Both the position numbers and the translations under genes were made by a program. 19,011 nt of DNA from positions 1 through 19,011 of the forward strand of contig JAIRXI010000096.1 of the NCBI GenBank assembly GCA_031268395.1, given 5' to 3'. This DNA is from Tannerella sp. Lineage in GTDB: Bacteria > Bacteroidota > Bacteroidia > Bacteroidales > Tannerellaceae. The notes beneath the pieces are model-generated. The model searched no databases. It was given only the letters and a program-made list of their open reading frames with translations, and was not told the DNA's origin. This document shows, in pieces, positions 7,401-15,765 of this stretch. Each line of letters begins with the position of its first letter. Within the stretch, counting starts at the first letter, position 1.

Positions 7401-7536
7401 GCGGCTCGGCAAAGCAGCCGGAGAGTTCGTCAAATGCAGCTATCCCTTCCTTTCCGGCGGACGAATCCGTATTCACCCGGCACGAAAGATTACCCAGCAT
7501 GGCTGCAGCAAGCAATAAAATCATGTTTCTTTTCAT
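4411..7536 (-). CDS. large lipoprotein glycoside hydrolase, GH106-like (rhamnosidase-related)
   Basis: A 1041-residue predicted secreted lipoprotein. The N-terminus has a hydrophobic signal and a lipobox NLSC with Cys19 as the lipidation site; a clear acidic surface-export signal right after the cysteine is not evident. A TIM-barrel-like catalytic part starts near residue 50 with APLWVWNTRVTHELI, GFGGVFIHPRPGL and WLYDENSYPSGFAGG. This pattern is shared with GH106 alpha-L-rhamnosidases and related uncharacterised families. Candidate catalytic acids are E250 in FTDEPNI and E395 in SETYGG. The C-terminal part (about 780-1010) contains beta-sandwich regions, with VSVNGKAAGLIAWDPWTVDV resembling the galactose-binding/GH2 sugar-binding fold. 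No SusCD pair or other polysaccharide-degradation genes adjoin it. The substrate cannot be assigned. Confidence 0.85.
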   Translation of the reverse strand: MKRNMILLLAAAMLGNLSCRVNTDSSAGKEGIAAFDELSGCFAEPPKEYGTAPLWVWNTRVTHELIDASMNELKEQGFGGVFIHPRPGLITEYISDEWFELCRYTVETGKKLDMDVWLYDENSYPSGFAGGHVPAAMPESYNQGKSLLPEKYEVFPDTVPADVFLCYRKESDGTFREITSGMKDEQGKKGEYYLLRKGYDQQSPWYGGFSYVDLLYPGVTEKFIEITMDGYKRALGDEFGKAVPGWFTDEPNINPPGGIRWTPDLFDVFRAKWGYDLKASLPSLFEETGDWKKVRHNYTQTLLQLFIDRWAKPCFEYCEANNLKLTGHYWEHGWPDMADGGDNMAMYAWHQQPAIDMLFNQYNDESPQAQFGNVRAVKELSSVANQMGYRRTLSETYGGGGWEETFRDFKRLGDWEYVLGVNFMNQHLAHLSIAGARKYDYPPTFSEHSPWWPCYRQLNLYFARLSMALSAGEQLNDILILEPTTSVWLYYAYRYSNPAYMEIGKTFQRFVTSLEKAQVEYDLGSENIIKDQGKVSGKKFSIGRRAYSKVVIPPMTENLDAPTFALLKEFAENGGTILAYAQPAYVDGAPNDDARTFFSDPARVTLLTPSVSPDLTPCLQDDIRFRAASGNDLFHHRRIMKDGQILFLSNASLTEAARGSVQLKGKDALELCAMTGKIVDRSETGVDGGRIELAYDLPPAGSLLLYVFDRKQRGHALPEPTGRYVETPSVTPLSVLPETDNVLTVDFCDLTLGKERYGDLHVYDAADRVFKHHGFESGNPWNTSVQYKNSIVSRDTFTSGGFTASYRFVVSGAFDVSGLQAVVERPGLYEISINGHVVAPLSGSWWLDRETGVCPVGEYVKQGENVLSLKLPAMKLLAEIEPVYIRGKFCVTPAAKGWEIAAPAGTLAAGSWKAQGWPFYPNAMLYTKTYRIADPSGRYAVQADDWKGTVAEVSVNGKAAGLIAWDPWTVDVSGLLDEGENTVTVKVVGSNKNLLGPFHNSPAPGLVSPWHFRNVKAYPPGKDYQQLDYGLMKDFVLKKAE

Positions 7537-7570
7537 CGGATTATTGTTTAAAAATTATTTTCCATGGCCG

Positions 7571-7604
7571 CAAAGATATAATAAATATCGGACAGATCCG
7601 GCAA
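7571..7604 (-). promoter_or_regulatory. promoter of the glycoside hydrolase gene
   Basis: On the minus strand TATCTTTG (plus 7571-7578) matches TAnnTTTG, with TTTTTG (TTG at plus 7602-7604) upstream, starting 26 bp away instead of the usual 23. The predicted leader is about 30 nt to the ATG at 7536. Confidence 0.55.
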
Positions 7605-7632
7605 AAAGTCAGGGCAAACGCTCAATATTAAA

Positions 7633-7684
7633 ATGTATCCCAACATGTCCCTTCGCCGTTTTCCCTGTCGTGCCCGGAAGAGGG
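7633..7684. repeat. dispersed intergenic repeat, copy A
   Basis: About 50 bp shared with 18552-18599: both begin ATCCCAACATGTCC, and 16 bp further on both carry GTCGTG(C/T)CCGGAAGAGGG at identical spacing. Both lie upstream of a minus-strand gene in the same orientation relative to it. The rest of the intergenic region, 7685-7770, shows nothing recognisable. Confidence 0.65.
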
Positions 7685-7770
7685 AGGCTGCTTCTGTCTC
7701 CGCCCTGACAGACCTGCTCCCTGTCCGTCAACAGCGCTTCGGGAAAAAGAATCAGCCCGCTTTGAACGGA

Positions 7771-7801
7771 TTGCCGGAACCGGACTATTTCACTATATTT
7801 G
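7771..7801 (+). promoter_or_regulatory. promoter of the radical SAM gene
   Basis: TTG at 7771-7773 and TATATTTG at 7794-7801 start 23 bp apart. The leader to the ATG at 7846 is about 38 nt and AT-rich. Confidence 0.6.
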
Positions 7802-7845
7802 TCCGGTTTTTGAACGCCGATATAATTTAAAAGTACAGATACAAT

Positions 7846-9132
7846 ATGAAACTAAAGTTGATTTATCCCAGATGGGAAAAGTTGAGAGGACAGACAACCT
7901 TTAATCTTCCGCCTCACGGGCCGGTTGTTTTTGCCGCTACCGTGCCCGGCGATGTGGACATTTCGTTCACGGACGAAAACGTGGAACCGGTGCAGTTTGA
8001 CGAGGCGTGTGATCTGGTGGCGATATCCATGATGCTCAGCACGCAGGTGAAACGCGGCTGGGCGATTGCCGACGAATTTCGCAGGCGGGGGAAAAAGGTG
8101 ATTTTCGGCGGGATTTCGACCATGCTCCACGCCGAGGATACGATTGAACATGCCGATGCCGTTTTCCTGGGCGAGGCCGAAGGACGCATGGAAGAGGTGT
8201 TCGACGACTGGCGGAACGACCGCCTGAAGAAGGTCTACAACTATATGGGACACATGCCTCCGTCAGAATTGGTCGGGCCGGCACGCAGAGATCTGTACAG
8301 GCGGGAACTGTATAATCACAAGGGGGTACAGATGGTAGACCTGTTCCATGCCTCGCGCGGCTGCCGTTTCAGCTGCTATCCGTGCGCCGTGTCCTATCTG
8401 GGAGGGCGCATTTTCCGTCCGCGGCCGATCGACAGGGTGCTGGAAGACCTGGCTACCATTGACAACAACCGCCTTTTCATTGTCGACAATTCGCTGGCCC
8501 AGAACAAAGAATGGGAAATAGAACTCTTCCGCGAGATGATACCCTTCAAAAAGAAATGGATCAGCCATACCATCGAAGACGATCCGAAGGTGCTGGACCT
8601 GGCCGCCCGGGCGGGAGCGTGGTATGTCTACCAGGCGGTCTACGACACGTCCGACTATATCCGGGAGCGTGTCAGGCGGTATCACGACCATGGCATCGGC
8701 GTGGAAGGCACCATCCTGATCGGACTGGACAACCAGTCGGAAGACGACATCAGGCGACTGATCGATTTCCTGCTGGAGATCGACCTCGACCTGGCCGAAT
8801 TTACGGTGATGACGCCGTTTCCGCATACGAAAGGTTACGACGACCTGCTGCGCCAGGGACGCATCTTCGACTTCGACTGGAACCATTACAACGCCGGACA
8901 GGTGGTGTTTCACCCCAAGCAGATGTCTGCCGAACGGCTGCAGGAACTCTACGATTATGCCTGGCAATCCTTCTACCGCGACGAAAGCCAGGAACAGAAG
9001 ATGTTCCGCCTGTTTTCGAAGGTCGTCATCCGCGAAATGGAAGAAGGCACCTTCCGCCCGCGCAACCGCAGCCTGATCAACCAGTCGTTCGGAAAAAAGG
9101 TCGAACGCACCTTTGCCCGGAGCGAACAGTGA
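7846..9132 (+). CDS. B12-binding-domain-type radical SAM protein
   Basis: A 428-residue cytoplasmic protein. Residues 1 to about 150 resemble the Rossmann-like cobalamin-binding domain found in front of many radical SAM enzymes (DLVAISMMLST, then KKVIFGG and ADAVFLGEAEG). The DxHxxG motif for base-off cobalamin binding is not visible. The radical SAM core follows with C173-x3-C177-x2-C180 (CRFSCYPC), which ligates the 4Fe-4S cluster that cleaves S-adenosylmethionine. Later parts (VDNSLAQN, EGTILIGLDNQSEDD, FTVMTPFPHTKGY) match the barrel of the BchE/HpnR-like group. The substrate is unknown; a methyltransfer or ring-forming role would be typical. It is a single gene with its own promoter; metY downstream also has its own. 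ATG chosen by homology of the N-terminus. Confidence 0.88.
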   Translation: MKLKLIYPRWEKLRGQTTFNLPPHGPVVFAATVPGDVDISFTDENVEPVQFDEACDLVAISMMLSTQVKRGWAIADEFRRRGKKVIFGGISTMLHAEDTIEHADAVFLGEAEGRMEEVFDDWRNDRLKKVYNYMGHMPPSELVGPARRDLYRRELYNHKGVQMVDLFHASRGCRFSCYPCAVSYLGGRIFRPRPIDRVLEDLATIDNNRLFIVDNSLAQNKEWEIELFREMIPFKKKWISHTIEDDPKVLDLAARAGAWYVYQAVYDTSDYIRERVRRYHDHGIGVEGTILIGLDNQSEDDIRRLIDFLLEIDLDLAEFTVMTPFPHTKGYDDLLRQGRIFDFDWNHYNAGQVVFHPKQMSAERLQELYDYAWQSFYRDESQEQKMFRLFSKVVIREMEEGTFRPRNRSLINQSFGKKVERTFARSEQ

Positions 9133-9150
9133 AATACCGCGTACAGGGTA

Positions 9151-9181
9151 TTGCAGCACGGCGGCGCAGGCGCTATCTTTG
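9151..9181 (+). promoter_or_regulatory. promoter of metY
   Basis: TTG at 9151-9153 and TATCTTTG at 9174-9181 start 23 bp apart, in the 84-bp gap between the radical SAM stop and the metY ATG. The leader is about 30 nt and AT-rich. No riboswitch could fit in it. Confidence 0.65.
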
Positions 9182-9213
9182 CAGCACGAAATAATCATCA
9201 ATAAAGAAATTGA

Positions 9214-10515
<1,302 letters not shown>

Positions 10516-10538
10516 ACAGAAGGAAGGGGTGTCATAAT

Positions 10539-10621
10539 GCACGCGGATGACGCGGATGTTGACGATTTGCGCAGATACGGGAAATCTGCGAAAATCCATT
10601 TCATCTGCGTCATCTGCGTGC
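10539..10621 (+). terminator. long imperfect hairpin after metY
   Basis: Arms 10539-10576 and 10584-10621 (38 nt each, 7-nt loop) are imperfect reverse complements; the outer 20 bp pair with only two G-T wobbles. The arms contain ACGCGGATG / CATCTGCGT direct repeats, and the right arm is followed by TTTTTA. It lies 24 bp after the metY stop, so it is a likely terminator. The same type of GCGGATGACGCGGAT palindrome is a frequent intergenic repeat in Bacteroidetes draft genomes. Confidence 0.6.
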
Positions 10622-10673
10622 TTTTTATCCCGTACAGCAAGCCTGAAAGAACCGCACATGTTATATCTTCGAG

Positions 10674-10960
10674 TGAAGCAAACTGCTAAAGACCGCGGAA
10701 ATGCGAAGGACGTTTATAGCGGCTGCTAAAAGGCCGCGGAAATGCGAAAGACATTTATAGCGGCTGCTATAAGGCCGCGGAAATGCGAAGGACATTTATA
10801 GCAGCCGCTAAAAGGTTGCGGAAATGCGAAGGACGTTTATAGCGGCTGCTATAAGGCCGCGGAAATGTGAAGGACGTTTATAGCGGCTGCTATAAGGCTG
10901 CGGAAATGCGAAGGACGTTTATAGCGGCCGCTATAAGCCTGCGGAAAGACGGGAGACGTA
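10674..10960. repeat. 41-bp tandem repeat array, about seven units with conserved stem
   Basis: The word GGAAATG (GGAAAGA in the last unit) recurs at 10697, 10738, 10779, 10820, 10861, 10902 and 10943, a strict 41-bp period. A typical unit reads GGAAATGCGAAGGACGTTTA followed by TAGCGGCTGCTATAAGGCCGC. Each unit can form TTATAGC-GGCT-GCTATAA (perfect in four units) or, alternatively, GCGGC...GCCGC. In the unit around 10800 the pair becomes GCAGC...GTTGC, keeping pairing by one compensatory and one wobble change. There are no unique spacers, so it is not CRISPR. Confidence 0.9.
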
Positions 10961-11225
10961 TCCCCGCAATCATCGCAAGGATAAAACGGGGCAACCCATA
11001 CAAACAGCCTGCACCCCTCCCCTCCCCCACCCTCTCTTATACTTCACACGGCATGGCGCTGTGAACTGTAAACGATGAATCCATTCACTGCTCGTCATTT
11101 ATCGTTAATGTGTTTACCCTCCCGATCCTTTCGGAACCTCTTTTTTAAAATTGTCATATCCTGCCAGTTCCGTATCTCCGTGCGGAACGCAGGGATTGGT
11201 TTAATGATTTTTATACTTCCGGGAT
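10961..11225. other. intergenic stretch without recognised features
   Basis: A C-rich run (CCCCTCCCCTCCCCC type, about 11016-11032) and a weak inverted pair around AACGATGAAT (11071) and TCATTTATCGTT (11096) are the only structures noticed. Short open frames here resemble nothing known. Confidence 0.5.
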
Positions 11226-11256
11226 TTGTCCGCCCGACGCCAATTGTTTACTTTTG
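11226..11256 (+). promoter_or_regulatory. promoter of the outer-membrane two-gene unit
   Basis: TTG at 11226-11228 and TACTTTTG at 11249-11256 start 23 bp apart. The predicted leader of about 70 nt ends at the ATG at 11332. Confidence 0.6.
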
Positions 11257-11331
11257 AAACTTCAAATCGTAATTTTTGTTTCCCGGCAAGGGCGCGTCAA
11301 TATTGCAGACAACAGTTTTCATATACATATC

Positions 11332-12150
11332 ATGCGGCTAAGAAAGTTTCACGTGTTTTGCTTGCTGCTGGGTCTCAGCTACGGCTACACCCCGGCAAGA
11401 GACAATCTCCGGCTCCCGGATACCCGGACGCTGGGGATGGGAGGAAACGGTGTGTCGCACGCCGTCCTTTTCAATCCGGCCTTGCTGGCGCTGCAGGAGC
11501 GGAAGGAAGTACGAACCGACTATTTCAACCGCTATGGGGTGAAGGAACTGGCTACGGTCAGCGGAGGGTTCTGTTTTCCGAACCGCATCCTTCCGGCCGG
11601 CCTGCACGTGGCGTCCTTCGGCTATGACGAATACCGCGAAAGCATGTTCCGCCTTTCGGCCGGGAAACGGCTGAATGCGTTCTGCACGCTGGGCATCAGC
11701 GTGCAGTATGCATTCATCCAGTCGGAACTGTTCGAGTCGGACGCTTCGCGCCTTTCCACTGACATCGGCGCTTCGTTCCAGCCTGTGGATAACTGGCTGA
11801 TCACATGCTCGGCCGTCAATCTGCCTTCCGTTTCACTGAACAGCGAAGAGGTGGACACTGAACGGATTGGAACGTACCTGATTGAACTGGGCGCCAACTG
11901 GCAATTTATCGACAATCTGTTGATCACCGGCAGCATGGCACACACTATGGAGACAGGCTGGAGCGGTTCGCTGGGAATGGAATATCGCCCTTACAACGAC
12001 TTTCACCTGCGCACCGGAGTGCGAACCTCCCCTTTCTGCCCCTCCCTGGGCGCGGGATACCGCTTTGCCGGACTGACGGCGGATGTCGTGATGATTTATC
12101 ACCCGGCGCTGGGTATCAGTACCGGGCTGGGGCTGTCCTGCACCTTTTAA
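11332..12150 (+). CDS. PorV/FadL-like outer-membrane beta-barrel protein
   Basis: A 272-residue predicted outer-membrane protein. The N-terminus has a short basic-hydrophobic signal peptide (MRLRKFHVFCLLLGLSYGY), then RTLGMGGNGVSHAVLFNPALLAL, which has the MGG...NPA arrangement of the PorV/PorQ and FadL-type barrels. The rest is rich in alternating beta-strand segments and the protein ends in LGLSCTF; a terminal aromatic residue is typical of barrel proteins. The frame is open upstream to a TTG at 11254, but this lies inside the -7 element, so I choose the ATG at 11332. It is 10 bp upstream of the HhH-barrel gene and they are surely cotranscribed. PorV-like proteins act as shuttles or partners of larger outer-membrane machines, so a partnership with its neighbour is plausible. 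Exact function is unknown. Confidence 0.75.
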   Translation: MRLRKFHVFCLLLGLSYGYTPARDNLRLPDTRTLGMGGNGVSHAVLFNPALLALQERKEVRTDYFNRYGVKELATVSGGFCFPNRILPAGLHVASFGYDEYRESMFRLSAGKRLNAFCTLGISVQYAFIQSELFESDASRLSTDIGASFQPVDNWLITCSAVNLPSVSLNSEEVDTERIGTYLIELGANWQFIDNLLITGSMAHTMETGWSGSLGMEYRPYNDFHLRTGVRTSPFCPSLGAGYRFAGLTADVVMIYHPALGISTGLGLSCTF

Positions 12151-12160
12151 GCGATGCCCC

Positions 12161-14212
12161 GTGAGACGATTGTTGACTGTAGGATTTGCCGGTCTGCTTA
12201 CGGCCTCGCTCCATCTGGAAGCGCAGACGGTGCTGGCCGGAGACAAATGGATGGAATATCTCGAAGACCTGTCGGAGGACCTGGAAAATGAAGACAAGAT
12301 TGAAACGCTGTATGCCGATTTCTCCTACCTGACGGAACATCCGCTGGACCTGAACTCGACGGATGCGGAAACGTTCAGGCGGCTGGTGTTCCTGTCGGAC
12401 GCGCAAATCGAGGCCCTGCTCGCATACCGCAAACGCTACGGCCCCATGTTGACCGTCTATGAACTGAAAAACATCGAAGCGCTGGACTGGCCGACCATCG
12501 AACTGCTGCTTCCCTTTGTGTACGCCGGCGAAATCGATACCCGGCGACCGCTGACCTTCCGGAACCTGCTGAAATACGGTTCGAACGAACTGGTAGCACG
12601 TTATGACCCGGCTCTTCAGGAGAAACAGGGATACAGGCCGCAGCCCGACAGCATCCTGCAACGCTACCCGAACCGGGTCTACCTGGGCGAACCGTTCTAC
12701 CATTCCATCCGTTATTCCTGCACGTTCGACGAACGCCTGCAGGCCGGTCTGGTAGCGGAAAAGGATGCCGGCGAACCGTTCGGGAAGCGTATCCACAGGG
12801 GATACGACTATTATTCCGCGCACGTACTGCTGCGCAACATGGGCCGGCTGAAAACACTGGCGGTCGGAGATTACAAGGTTTCCTTCGGACAGGGACTGGC
12901 CATCAGTCACGACTTCATGCCCGGACGAAATGCCTTCCTGACGCAGGCGGAGCGACGCACCAACGGTTTCCGGCGCCACTATTCGACGAACGAAACGGAC
13001 TTTTTCCGGGGCGCCGCCGCTACCGTTCAGTGGAAAGATTTGAATCTGAGTCTTTTTTATTCGTCCCGCCGGCTGGATGCGACGGTAGAGGACACGCATA
13101 TCACGTCCTTCAAGACGGACGGACTGCACCGCGTGGAGAGTGACCGCGAAAAGATGCGGACCGCCGGCATGAAGACGTGCGGCGGGAATCTCCGCTATGC
13201 GACGCCACAGGTTGTCATTGGCCTGACGGCCCTGACCTACACTTGCGACCGGCCCGTCGAACCGAATCCGGAGCCTTATAACCGGTTCTACTTTCGCGGA
13301 ACGCAAAATGCCAATGCAAGCGTGGATTACCTGTTTAAATACGGGCAGCTGAAACTGTTCGGCGAGACGGCCGTTTCAAAAAACGGGGCCTGGGCAACGC
13401 TGAATGCGCTTCAGTGGACGCCGGCCTCGTATGCCTCCGGCCTGATTTTATACCGCTCGTATGCACGCGACTATCAGGCGTTTTACGGATATGCCTTTGC
13501 TCAGAACAGCTCCGTGCAGAATGAGCAGGGGCTTTACCTGGGGATACAGCTAACGCCGGCGGCACACTGGAAACTCTCCGGCTATGCGGATTTTTTCCGT
13601 TTCCCGTGGGTGAGATACAACGTGGATGCGCCGTCTTCGGGCGTCGAATACATGGTGCAGGCAGACCATGCGAGAGGGAACAGGCAGTCGATGTATTTCC
13701 GCTACCGCTACCGGCAGAAAGAGCTGAATTACACGCCCGCGGATCAGCCGGAAACGCAGGTGCTGCCGTACGGACAGCACCGTATCCGGTGGCAGATGAC
13801 GTCTGCTCCGGCGGCGGGAGTGATTTTGCGGACGGCGGCGGATGCGTCTTTCTATCTGGCAGAAGGACGGAAAAGCCGCGGATGGATGGCCTCCCAGAGA
13901 GCCGAGTGGAAACCGGCCCGCATCCCCTTGCAGACAGATCTTTTTCTGGCGTATTTTCATACGGACGATTATTACAGCCGGCTCAGTTCGTATGAGAAAA
14001 AACTGCTCTACGTCTACAATACGCCGTTCCTGTATGGGAAAGGGATGCGCATGTCTGCCGTCTGCCGGTATTTTCTGATGCAAAAACTTTCCGTATCGGT
14101 CAAAACCGGATGGACGCACTATTTTGAAGGCGAATCCGTCGGCAGCGGTCTGGAATCTGTCGAAGGACGTGACCGGATCGAATTGAACCTGATGGTGCAG
14201 TGGAAATTTTGA
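12161..14212 (+). CDS. helix-hairpin-helix (ComEA-like) protein with outer-membrane barrel
   Basis: A 683-residue protein with an N-terminal signal peptide (MRRLLTVGFAGLLTASLHLEAQ), an acidic linker and two helix-hairpin-helix-like units at about residues 62-125. These read HPLDLNSTDAETFRRL, ALLAYRKRYGPM and TVYELKNIEAL, the pattern of ComEA and type II secretion GspK modules. The remaining about 550 residues are aromatic-rich with many strand-like segments (YSCTFDERLQAGLVAE, FYSSRRLDATVED) and end in NLMVQWKF, as in a large outer-membrane barrel. The start is a GTG at 12161; no in-frame ATG precedes the signal peptide. HhH units usually bind DNA without sequence specificity, and here they would face the periplasm. 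DNA handling at the outer membrane is therefore a possible role, but this is inference. It converges with cardiolipin synthase with only 7 bp between stops. Confidence 0.85.
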   Translation: MRRLLTVGFAGLLTASLHLEAQTVLAGDKWMEYLEDLSEDLENEDKIETLYADFSYLTEHPLDLNSTDAETFRRLVFLSDAQIEALLAYRKRYGPMLTVYELKNIEALDWPTIELLLPFVYAGEIDTRRPLTFRNLLKYGSNELVARYDPALQEKQGYRPQPDSILQRYPNRVYLGEPFYHSIRYSCTFDERLQAGLVAEKDAGEPFGKRIHRGYDYYSAHVLLRNMGRLKTLAVGDYKVSFGQGLAISHDFMPGRNAFLTQAERRTNGFRRHYSTNETDFFRGAAATVQWKDLNLSLFYSSRRLDATVEDTHITSFKTDGLHRVESDREKMRTAGMKTCGGNLRYATPQVVIGLTALTYTCDRPVEPNPEPYNRFYFRGTQNANASVDYLFKYGQLKLFGETAVSKNGAWATLNALQWTPASYASGLILYRSYARDYQAFYGYAFAQNSSVQNEQGLYLGIQLTPAAHWKLSGYADFFRFPWVRYNVDAPSSGVEYMVQADHARGNRQSMYFRYRYRQKELNYTPADQPETQVLPYGQHRIRWQMTSAPAAGVILRTAADASFYLAEGRKSRGWMASQRAEWKPARIPLQTDLFLAYFHTDDYYSRLSSYEKKLLYVYNTPFLYGKGMRMSAVCRYFLMQKLSVSVKTGWTHYFEGESVGSGLESVEGRDRIELNLMVQWKF

Positions 14213-14219
14213 CCGGGAT

Positions 14220-15653
14220 TCAGAGCAGCGGCGAGAAGAGTCGCATGAACGATTCGGCAAGCCGTCTGAGGACCGGGCGTTTCAGCCAGTGCGCCGGTAC
14301 GAGCTGTTCGCACTGTGTCATGTCGTCCAGGAACATCTCCTTCATCCGGCAGGCAAACGACGCCTGATAGACAAATGCGTTGACTTCGAAATTATGTTCA
14401 AAACTGCGAAAGTCGAAATTGGCCGAGCCAATGCAGGCCAGCGCGTCGTCCGTCACGAGCAGTTTGGAATGCAGAAATCCCGGTTTGTAGAAATAGACCT
14501 TTACGCCGGCTTTGACCATATCGGCCAGAAAAGAACGGGAAGCCATGTTTACCATCCGGGAGTCGGAGCGTTCGGGAATCATCAGCCGTATGTCGACGCC
14601 GCCCAGGGCCACGGTTTGCAGGGCCTGATTCAGATCCTCGGTCGGGAGGAAATAGGGTGTCTGGATGTACAGGTAATTCCTGGCGTTCATGATGCAAAAG
14701 AGAAAGGCCTGTACCAGCGTACGCCAGAGGCCGGCCGGGCCGCTGGCGACAATTTGCAGGATGTTGTCGCTGTATATCTTCTCCGAAGGATAGTATTCCC
14801 GGCCCTTGACCAGTTCTTTGCTGATGACGTACCAGTCGATCAGGAAGGCAGACTGGAGTCCGTGGACCCCTTTGCCGGTGATTTTGAAATGCGTGTCGCG
14901 CCAGGGGCCGAGGGGGGTGCCGTGGATGTAGCGGTCGGCGATGTTCATGCCGCCCATGAAACCGACCCGCCCGTCTATCACGACGATTTTGCGGTGGTTC
15001 CGGTAATTGACCTTGCTCGTGAGCACCGGAAAGGCCACTCTCAGGAAGGGATAGACCTGGATGCCGGCTTTCCGCATCTCGGCAAAGAAGGTGTTTTTGG
15101 CGTGCCAGCTCCCGACGTCGTCGTAGATCACGCGAACGCGGATGCCGGCTCTGGCCTTGTCGATCAGCGCCTGCTGCACGCGCCGTCCGGTTGCGTCGCC
15201 GTCGAAGATGTAATATTGCAAATGGATATGGTGCCGGGCACGCCCGATTTCTTCCAGCAGCGCGTCAAACTTGTCTGCGCCGCGGGTGTAGACAGACAGT
15301 CCGCTTCCGTAAAGCAGCGGATTGCGGTGATTCCGGTTCAGGAGCCTTACCAGCGGGCGGCAGGGCGGTTCGACGGCACACCGGTCCTGTACCGGGGTGG
15401 CATACAGCGGCCTCATGATGCGCTTGTAGGTACGCCGGGATATGATCCGCTGCCGCCGGTTGTCCTGCCCGAAGACGAAGTAGAAGATCAGCCCCACTCC
15501 CGGCAGGAGCAGCAGGACGATCACCCAGGGAATCGTCTTCAGCGGATTCCGGTTTTCCAGCAAAACGACTATAATCAAACTCACAATGGAGATTGAATAC
15601 AGGGCGAATAATGTCAAGCCTACGATCGTATTCAGTTGTATATCCATGAACAT
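14220..15653 (-). CDS. cls: cardiolipin synthase
   Basis: Inner-membrane phospholipid enzyme that joins two phosphatidylglycerols to cardiolipin and glycerol. It has 477 residues, the usual length. Two N-terminal transmembrane helices (about residues 10-31 and 40-60, with the NPLKTIPWVIVLLLLPGVG segment of the PLD nuclease N-terminal domain) precede two phospholipase D domains. The HKD motifs are H220-K222-D227 (NHRKIVVIDG) and H395-K397-D402 (HSKLLVTDD), each followed by the usual GG/GS...N residues. The start at 15653 (MFMDIQ) could be two codons later at the second ATG. It has its own promoter just upstream and no partner gene. Confidence 0.95.
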   Translation of the reverse strand: MFMDIQLNTIVGLTLFALYSISIVSLIIVVLLENRNPLKTIPWVIVLLLLPGVGLIFYFVFGQDNRRQRIISRRTYKRIMRPLYATPVQDRCAVEPPCRPLVRLLNRNHRNPLLYGSGLSVYTRGADKFDALLEEIGRARHHIHLQYYIFDGDATGRRVQQALIDKARAGIRVRVIYDDVGSWHAKNTFFAEMRKAGIQVYPFLRVAFPVLTSKVNYRNHRKIVVIDGRVGFMGGMNIADRYIHGTPLGPWRDTHFKITGKGVHGLQSAFLIDWYVISKELVKGREYYPSEKIYSDNILQIVASGPAGLWRTLVQAFLFCIMNARNYLYIQTPYFLPTEDLNQALQTVALGGVDIRLMIPERSDSRMVNMASRSFLADMVKAGVKVYFYKPGFLHSKLLVTDDALACIGSANFDFRSFEHNFEVNAFVYQASFACRMKEMFLDDMTQCEQLVPAHWLKRPVLRRLAESFMRLFSPLL

Positions 15654-15677
15654 AGCCAGCTTCTTAATTTGATGGGA

Positions 15678-15709
15678 TAAAGATACGGCTTTTAAATGTT
15701 AAATGCAAA
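15678..15709 (-). promoter_or_regulatory. promoter of cardiolipin synthase
   Basis: On the minus strand TTTG (plus 15706-15709) and TATCTTTA (plus 15678-15685) show the same 23-bp start-to-start spacing as other promoters here; the last base of the -7 deviates from consensus. The predicted leader is under 25 nt. Confidence 0.55.
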
Positions 15710-15765
15710 TCCGGACAATCATGCCCTCAGAAAAAGTGCATTTTCCGGCGGGTTCGGGCCGTAGT

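Noticed and set aside
5029..7518. Very long plus-strand open frame opposite the glycoside hydrolase
   Set aside because: It is a shadow of the GC-rich minus-strand gene. Its translation matches no family, whereas the minus frame has a lipoprotein signal and glycosidase motifs.
10674..10960. CRISPR array
   Set aside because: Period is constant at 41 bp, with the whole unit repeated and no unique spacers; no cas gene is present.
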